A stretch of 64,000 nucleotides of DNA from an uncultured Desulfosarcina sp. Lineage in GTDB: Bacteria; Desulfobacterota; Desulfobacteria; Desulfobacterales; Desulfosarcinaceae. Below, one piece after another: positions 58,974-64,000 of the stretch. The notes beneath the pieces were generated by a model. It was given only the letters and a program-made list of their open reading frames with translations. It was not told where the DNA came from and ran no database searches. The translations under genes and the position numbers were made by a program. The DNA is taken from positions 6,324,001 through 6,388,000 of the forward strand of contig NZ_OY764190.1 in the NCBI RefSeq assembly GCF_963668215.1. The letters run 5' to 3'. The first letter of the stretch is position 1; each line of letters opens with the position of its first letter.

Positions 58974-60485
58974 TTGAAGAGCTTAGACAAAAAATACGCC
59001 GCACTGTTTGATACCATAAATATAAACAAAGAAGTCGGTAGACGTTCGGCTATGTCTGGCATTGCTAACCTGGCCTCTCAATCATTGTCCTTGGTGATTA
59101 CCTTTGGAAGGGCAGGAATTTTAGCGCGATTGTTGACGCCCGACGACTACGGTGTGTTTACAATGGTCTTGGTAATTTCGGTTTTTGCAGCAATCTTCAA
59201 GGATTTAGGGCTTTCTACGGCCACTATTCGTGAAAAAGTTATCACCCACGCGCAGGTCAGTAATCTTTTTTGGATCAATTGTATGGTGGGTTTTACTTCC
59301 ATGATGGTTGTTATTGCTTTAGCCCCTTTGATGGTTTGGTTCTATAATGATTTTAGATTGCAACCCATCGCCTGTGCCCTCTCCATCGGTTTTTTGTTTG
59401 CAGGACTTAGTGTTCAACATCAAGCATTGCTCAAACGACAGATGCGATTTAGAGAGATCGCCTGGATAACTGTTCTCTCAACTATTTTAACGACCTTACT
59501 GGGGATCGTGATTGCTTGGAAAGGACACAAATATTGGGCGCTTGTATGGATGAATGTAGGCATGAATTTTTTAATGATGATCGGGTTTTGGTATTGTACT
59601 AAATGGGTACCTAGTCTTCCAAAAAAAGGTGTCGGCACGATTAAATTTTTAAAAATCGGTTTAGATGTAGCGGGACTGAATGCCTTTTCTACTCTTACTA
59701 AAACTATAGATAAAATTCTTGCAGGGAAAATAGCGGGAGCATCTCAGCTCGGGTTTTATAGTAAAGGAAGCCAGATACCGGGGTTAGTATCGGGACAATT
59801 TCGTATGGCTTTATTTTCAGTATCTCTACCTGCGCTTTCCGCATTGCAGTCAGAAAAAGAGCGCTTTAGCGAATTTTACTATCGTTTTCTTTCATCCATT
59901 AGTTGGCTGACCATGACAGCTTCAGCCTTCTGTTTTCTTTTCGCAAATGAGATTATTGTTTTGTACTTTGGGGCCCGTTGGGAAACATCAACGGTGTATA
60001 TGCGCATTTTCACGCTGCAATCATTTCTCATGCCAGCAATAACCTCTCTTGACCAAGTACCGCTTGCCTTGGGGTTTTCACGTCGATACCTTGCAGTGGG
60101 AATTATAAGGAGTTTAAGTACTATCATTTGTGTTTTGATTGGTGTAATTTATGGTGGTACGATTGGAATTGCGATTGGGGTCGTAGTAGCTAATCTATTG
60201 TCTTTTTGCCCTTTTGCGATGTTGTGTGTCAAGGACAGCCCTGTGCTCATTTCTATATATTTTAGGACAATCGCAGGCCCATTACTTGTGAGTTTGCTGA
60301 TAGTCGGCGTCTTTTTTTTGTTCAAGCAATACCACCCAACCACAACAATAGTATCAAAAATCACTCTTATGGGAGGGTGTATTAGCACTATGGCAGTTTG
60401 TTTTATTTGCTGCGATTATTTAGGCGTTGGTAGTAAATTGAGGGTTATAAGTAAGATAGTAGAAAAGGTGTCTGTGAAATCATGA
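58974..60485 (+). CDS. wzx: Oligosaccharide flippase (Wzx/MOP superfamily, TTG start)
   Basis: 503 residues with about 14 TM helices. The opening GIANLASQSLSLVITFGRAG and LTPDDYGVFTMVLVISVFA are the PST/Wzx N-terminal pattern (LGPEDYG-like). VSLPALSALQSEKERFSEFY is another typical stretch. It moves undecaprenyl-linked repeat units across the inner membrane. The TTG lacks a good ribosome site. An alternative start lies at Met-Ser-Gly-Ile about 25 codons later. Confidence 0.88.
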   Translation: MKSLDKKYAALFDTININKEVGRRSAMSGIANLASQSLSLVITFGRAGILARLLTPDDYGVFTMVLVISVFAAIFKDLGLSTATIREKVITHAQVSNLFWINCMVGFTSMMVVIALAPLMVWFYNDFRLQPIACALSIGFLFAGLSVQHQALLKRQMRFREIAWITVLSTILTTLLGIVIAWKGHKYWALVWMNVGMNFLMMIGFWYCTKWVPSLPKKGVGTIKFLKIGLDVAGLNAFSTLTKTIDKILAGKIAGASQLGFYSKGSQIPGLVSGQFRMALFSVSLPALSALQSEKERFSEFYYRFLSSISWLTMTASAFCFLFANEIIVLYFGARWETSTVYMRIFTLQSFLMPAITSLDQVPLALGFSRRYLAVGIIRSLSTIICVLIGVIYGGTIGIAIGVVVANLLSFCPFAMLCVKDSPVLISIYFRTIAGPLLVSLLIVGVFFLFKQYHPTTTIVSKITLMGGCISTMAVCFICCDYLGVGSKLRVISKIVEKVSVKS

Positions 60486-60566
60486 AAATTCTTTGATTCA
60501 TTATTATTCCTATGCCAAAAATTAAGTAATCATGAATAGACAAAAGGAATTGTTTTAAAAACCGTT

Positions 60567-61220
60567 ATGAAAGACGAATGGGGAATATGGGCCAATCGAT
60601 TATTTCGCAAACGTGGTATGGTTGCTGAAAGATTTTGGACTTTTCACAGCAAGTTACTGTGTTGGTATTGGGACATAAAAATTGGTAAAAATTGCAAATT
60701 CTGGGGAAAAACACATTTTAATCGTGCTCCGCATAGCACTATTCATGTGGGCGCTCATTGCCGTTTCCGTTCCGCTTTTTGGTCAAATCTAGTTGGGATT
60801 AACAGACCATGCATGCTTTCAACATTAAGACCCAATGCAAAAATAATGATCGGTGATCATAGTGGTTTCAGCGGGACCGTTATTAGCGCTGCTGAATCCA
60901 TATCTATAGGTAAAAACGTTCTTTGCGGAGCCAATGTCACAATAACAGATACAAACTGGCACCATATTGTACAGTCTATATGCCAGGATACCCCAGTTCT
61001 AACTGATGCGGTGACTATCTGTGATAATGTATGGCTTGCTATGAACGTAATTGTTCTTAAAGGAGTGAGGATCGGTCCTAATAGTGTTGTAGCAGCCAAC
61101 AGTGTGGTGACCAGGGATATTCCAGAAAATGTACTAGCTGCGGGGCAACCAGCAAAAATCATCAAGCAAATATCGACGGGTTGCAAAGAGACGGACCAAT
61201 ACAAATCTAACCTTTTTTAG
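60567..61220 (+). CDS. Hexapeptide-repeat acyltransferase (WcaF/LbH type)
   Basis: 217 residues. Left-handed beta-helix hexapeptides: IGKNCKFWGKTHFNR, VGAHCRFRSAF, IGDHSGFSGTVISAAESISI, GKNVLCGANVTITDT, VWLAMNVIVLKGVRIG and NSVVAANSVVTRDIP. The NWHHI stretch is the catalytic His loop of the WcaF/NodL group. It is likely to O-acetylate a glycan residue or transfer another acyl group. Confidence 0.88.
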   Translation: MKDEWGIWANRLFRKRGMVAERFWTFHSKLLCWYWDIKIGKNCKFWGKTHFNRAPHSTIHVGAHCRFRSAFWSNLVGINRPCMLSTLRPNAKIMIGDHSGFSGTVISAAESISIGKNVLCGANVTITDTNWHHIVQSICQDTPVLTDAVTICDNVWLAMNVIVLKGVRIGPNSVVAANSVVTRDIPENVLAAGQPAKIIKQISTGCKETDQYKSNLF

Positions 61221-61491
61221 GCAATAGTTCTGTACATTTGCTTTACTCTTGTCAACTGACGGTTTTAAGAATTCGCTAATATAAATTTTCTATTAATACG
61301 ATTTTAAATCCTATTATTATTGACCTAACTTCTCCTTTTGTTAATTTTTTCTTTTTTGCTACCTTACCAGTTTAAAGGAGTTTGTTTAACGATTCTGCCC
61401 TCGCGGTGGTAAAAATCTTTATACTCCCTTAATCGCCCAATTCAGGGCTGTTATTCTTTTTTAAGACCATTGATTATGGTGAATAAAAAGC
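61221..61491. other. AT-rich gap, no gene seen
   Basis: About 270 bases with no frame that carries a ribosome site or motif. An oligo-T-rich stretch near 61345-61360 (TTTTTTCTTTTTT) might end transcripts, but no stable hairpin precedes it. Confidence 0.4.
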
Positions 61492-62784
61492 ATGCCTTAC
61501 TTGGCCAGACAACACGTATATAATAATTTTCAAGCTTGGTTGTGTATTTATGTCTTGTACTATGTTAGCACTTTAGGGCCTCTACTTAGCGGTAATACGC
61601 CACTTTTAAGGTTATTTATTTATCCATTCTTTGGGATACTTTTGCTAATTTTTTGTTTGCAGTTCATTTATCTCCGTAGCTCTTTTCGTGTTTTACCAGG
61701 ACTTTCTATTTACTTATATATTATTATTATTTCATTATCAATCCTATGTATATTTAGAGGGTTTTTTCAGCCTATAGATATAAATTCAATCAGATCTTTA
61801 CTTTTTAGTCGATCCGAATCGATTTTAGTTTGGATAATTCCTTTAGGATTGCATTTTGGAGTTTCATCCCGTTTTTGGTTTCACCTATTTTTAAGGATTC
61901 GCTTGCTAATATCAATAGGAATTTTATACACTTTTTTGTTTCTCTCTTTGGGTTTATCATCCGGTAATATTTTTGAACATAAAATGTATAATTCATGCGA
62001 CTATCTTTTTCTCGCGCCTTTGTTAATAGCACTTTCTGTTATCAAGTTTAATAAGATTAATATAATTATTGGTGCCATAGGCATCATTATGCTAAATTTG
62101 CTAATGTTTTCTGCTGGTGAACGTTTTGCAATTGCTTTTGAAGGCCTTATAATTGTTTTCTATATTTTGTTAGTTATTGTGATGAAAAAAAGACTTAAAG
62201 TTAAAATGTATTTAATGTTAATAACAATAATCGTGGCATCGTTTTCTTCCCTTTTCATTTTTAAATCGGAATTTTTTTCAAGACAAATTGAGCGTTACTT
62301 CGTCGAAGGCGCAGCTTGGCAGGAATCCCGAGGTGATGGCCTTTTAATGAGATCAGTACCAAAAGATATGAATCTGTTACAAAAAATGTTCGGCAAAGGA
62401 ATAAAAGGAACGTATGAAGTTGAACATACATATTTAGATAGAGGATATAAGGTACGATATGATAGATCAAGTGTAGAAATTGGTTACATGCAAATGTTTC
62501 TTAAAGCTGGCAGTTTATATGTATTCGTGTTTGTTTCTATCTCAATTATTGCAGTGTTCTTGGGTCTTTTTCATAGTAAAAACAAAATAACCCAATTCCT
62601 CGCATTCATGATAATTGCCAGGCTTATTATTATGTTTGTTGCGATGATCCCTCGTGTTGGATTTGAGTTTTTCTTTTATTGGGTAGCTTTGGGCGGATGC
62701 TTGTCCAAAGAGGTCCGTTTTTTATCAGATTCTGATTTTATTAGCAAATTATGGACAAAGAAAGCTGTACTTAAATTGCAATAG
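61492..62784 (+). CDS. wzy: O-antigen polymerase-like membrane protein (Wzy)
   Basis: 430 residues with about 11-12 hydrophobic helices and a large extracytoplasmic loop at roughly 250-335 (FSRQIERYFVEGAAWQESRG), between TM helices, the Wzy/WaaL arrangement. Position between the acetyltransferase and a glycosyltransferase supports a polymerase that joins repeat units in the periplasm. Wzy proteins are too divergent for a sequence-only certainty. Confidence 0.75.
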   Translation: MPYLARQHVYNNFQAWLCIYVLYYVSTLGPLLSGNTPLLRLFIYPFFGILLLIFCLQFIYLRSSFRVLPGLSIYLYIIIISLSILCIFRGFFQPIDINSIRSLLFSRSESILVWIIPLGLHFGVSSRFWFHLFLRIRLLISIGILYTFLFLSLGLSSGNIFEHKMYNSCDYLFLAPLLIALSVIKFNKINIIIGAIGIIMLNLLMFSAGERFAIAFEGLIIVFYILLVIVMKKRLKVKMYLMLITIIVASFSSLFIFKSEFFSRQIERYFVEGAAWQESRGDGLLMRSVPKDMNLLQKMFGKGIKGTYEVEHTYLDRGYKVRYDRSSVEIGYMQMFLKAGSLYVFVFVSISIIAVFLGLFHSKNKITQFLAFMIIARLIIMFVAMIPRVGFEFFFYWVALGGCLSKEVRFLSDSDFISKLWTKKAVLKLQ

Positions 62785-62818
62785 TTTTTACTTATATTAC
62801 GATACGCAAAAACCTTTT

Positions 62819-64000
62819 ATGCCAAACAATCTTATCATTCTTTCGGAATCATCTTCTTTTCCTTGGGGGATGGCTGCATCCAATCGTGTTCGAAATCTTG
62901 CTAAGGTTCTTTTAAAAGAAAACTGGGATGTTGAGTATGCTGGTTTGAGAGGTGCCGATATCCCTAAAGATAAGAAAACAAAATTTTCTTCTATCGGTAA
63001 AATTGATAATATACCATTTATCTATCCAGGTGGTTTTACTGTAAGATCAAATAGTTGGTGGTTTCGAAGAATTGATGATATACTAGGGTTTTTTGGCATT
63101 TTTATTTTTTTTATTTTCAAAAAAATAAAACGTAAAGTTGAATGCGTTATCATTTATTCAAGAAGCACAAATGTTGTAAAATTTTGGTCGCATTTTCTAC
63201 ATTTATTAAATATTCCTGTTATCCTTGAGTTGTGCGAGTGGCCATTGGCAATTGCTGAAACCTCAGGCAAAGGCCACAAAAATGCATCACATTTTTGTGA
63301 AGATGTAGTACCTCTGGTTGACGCCGTACTTCCAATCTCCAGCTATATCTCCCACGAAGTTTATCGAATCTCTCTAAAAAAGAATGTTTATATTCCTTCT
63401 TTTCAAATTCCAATATTAATCGACAACGTCTACCATACAAGCCGTGATAGTAACTTTTCAAGTGATAAATTTTTACTATACTGTGGTTCTATTGCCTATA
63501 TGGATATCGCAAAAATTGTGGTTGATATCATTTATGAATTGAAGAAACGAAATATTCACATACCTATCAAGTTTACAGGAAGAGAAGATAACGCTCGCAT
63601 TACAGAATTAAAGCTATATGCAAAAAATCGTGGAGTGTTGAGCCTATTTGAATTTACAGGATTTTTAGATGAAAATGATCTTTTTAATTTAATGCGAAAA
63701 GCGACATGTCTTTTAGCGCCGCTACCTGAGAACTTACAATCACAGTCCCGGTTTCCAACTAAAATAGGCTATTATCTAGCAAGTGGTACTCCCATTTTGA
63801 CTAATGCGGTTGGAGATGTCAAACATTATTTAAAAGATAAAATTAATGCTTTTATTGTTGAAAATTGTGATTCAAGGCAGTTTGCTGCAAAGATTGAAAC
63901 TATTTTAAATGACCAGGAGTTATCGAAAAATGTTGGATTATTTGGTAAGGATTTAGCTTTCGAAAAATTCCACTATCGTTGTGCTTGTTTAGGACTTGGT
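62819..64000 (+). CDS. Glycosyltransferase (GT4-like), truncated by window end
   Basis: At least 393 residues, open to base 64000. N-terminal: PNNLIILSESSSFPWGMAAS then NRVRNLAKVLLKENWDVEYA, a GT4 donor-domain opening. Acceptor side: VILELCEWPLAIAETSGKGH. C-terminal: LLYCGSIAYMDIAK, FEFTGFLDENDLFNLMRKAT and PTKIGYYLASGTPILTNAVG (donor-binding loop). Complete domain order, C-terminus missing. Start ATG 62819; no strong ribosome site. Likely another transferase of the same glycan locus. Confidence 0.85.
   Translation, partial: MPNNLIILSESSSFPWGMAASNRVRNLAKVLLKENWDVEYAGLRGADIPKDKKTKFSSIGKIDNIPFIYPGGFTVRSNSWWFRRIDDILGFFGIFIFFIFKKIKRKVECVIIYSRSTNVVKFWSHFLHLLNIPVILELCEWPLAIAETSGKGHKNASHFCEDVVPLVDAVLPISSYISHEVYRISLKKNVYIPSFQIPILIDNVYHTSRDSNFSSDKFLLYCGSIAYMDIAKIVVDIIYELKKRNIHIPIKFTGREDNARITELKLYAKNRGVLSLFEFTGFLDENDLFNLMRKATCLLAPLPENLQSQSRFPTKIGYYLASGTPILTNAVGDVKHYLKDKINAFIVENCDSRQFAAKIETILNDQELSKNVGLFGKDLAFEKFHYRCACLGLG

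Overview
The window looks like chromosomal DNA of a Gram-negative, anaerobic Desulfobacterota-type bacterium (Desulfosarcina/Desulfobacterium-like). This is an inference from gene content: FeoAB, SelA, a CobA-HemD fusion, a PurD-PurE fusion, several HDOD and PilZ proteins and a VPLPA-CTERM exported protein. Most of the window is GC-rich. Clear AT-rich exceptions are the radical-SAM gene near 24 kb, the cargo gene at 28.9-29.8 kb and the polysaccharide genes after about 55.8 kb.

Region 1 (1-9.7 kb, minus strand): feoAB ferrous-iron uptake, an ArsR-regulated metal permease, and a five-gene operon (class III aminotransferase, FGGY kinase, class II aldolase, TetR repressor, MFS permease). A palindromic TetR-type operator precedes its first gene, and it reads as a catabolic pathway for an unidentified amino-polyol or amino-sugar. 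Region 2 (9.9-22.3 kb, plus strand): a CheD-HDOD fusion, selA, a degenerate GGDEF/TPR protein, fmdB-hemC-cobA/hemD (tetrapyrrole synthesis), moaA, a large PilZ protein and a GAF/HD-GYP protein. Region 3 (22.3-27.1 kb): a methyltransferase/radical-SAM pair, a HAD phosphatase with a DMT permease, a cyclic-nucleotide-binding protein and a small anchored protein.

Region 4 (27468-37160) is an integrated genetic island of about 9.7 kb in the 3' half of a tRNA-Leu(CAA) gene, bounded by 55-bp exact direct repeats. It carries a tyrosine integrase, an AlpA-like regulator, a primase-polymerase/helicase of the NrS-1 type, iteron-like repeats that may be its origin, a cargo gene with a HEPN-like motif, and a four-gene transposon encoding two separate DDE transposases.

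Region 5 (37.2-46.8 kb): a Sua5/YrdC-family protein, purD-purE fusion, ddl, small membrane and DUF1992 proteins, a cNMP-HDOD protein, two PilZ proteins, a VPLPA-CTERM exported protein and a LuxR-type regulator. Region 6 (47.3-64 kb, plus strand) is a polysaccharide locus: gmd, fcl, two toxin-antitoxin modules between dispersed repeats, three nucleotide-sugar enzymes (a 4,6-dehydratase, a UDP-sulfoquinovose-synthase-like enzyme and a C4-epimerase), glycosyltransferases, a secreted beta-helix protein, a flippase, an acetyltransferase and a Wzy-like polymerase. The last glycosyltransferase runs off the window end. Intergenic gaps in region 6 are full of simple 'AGCTTTGAGC'-type and 'CTTTGCGTCTTTGCG'-type repeats. 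Some of these have become coding sequence inside fcl.
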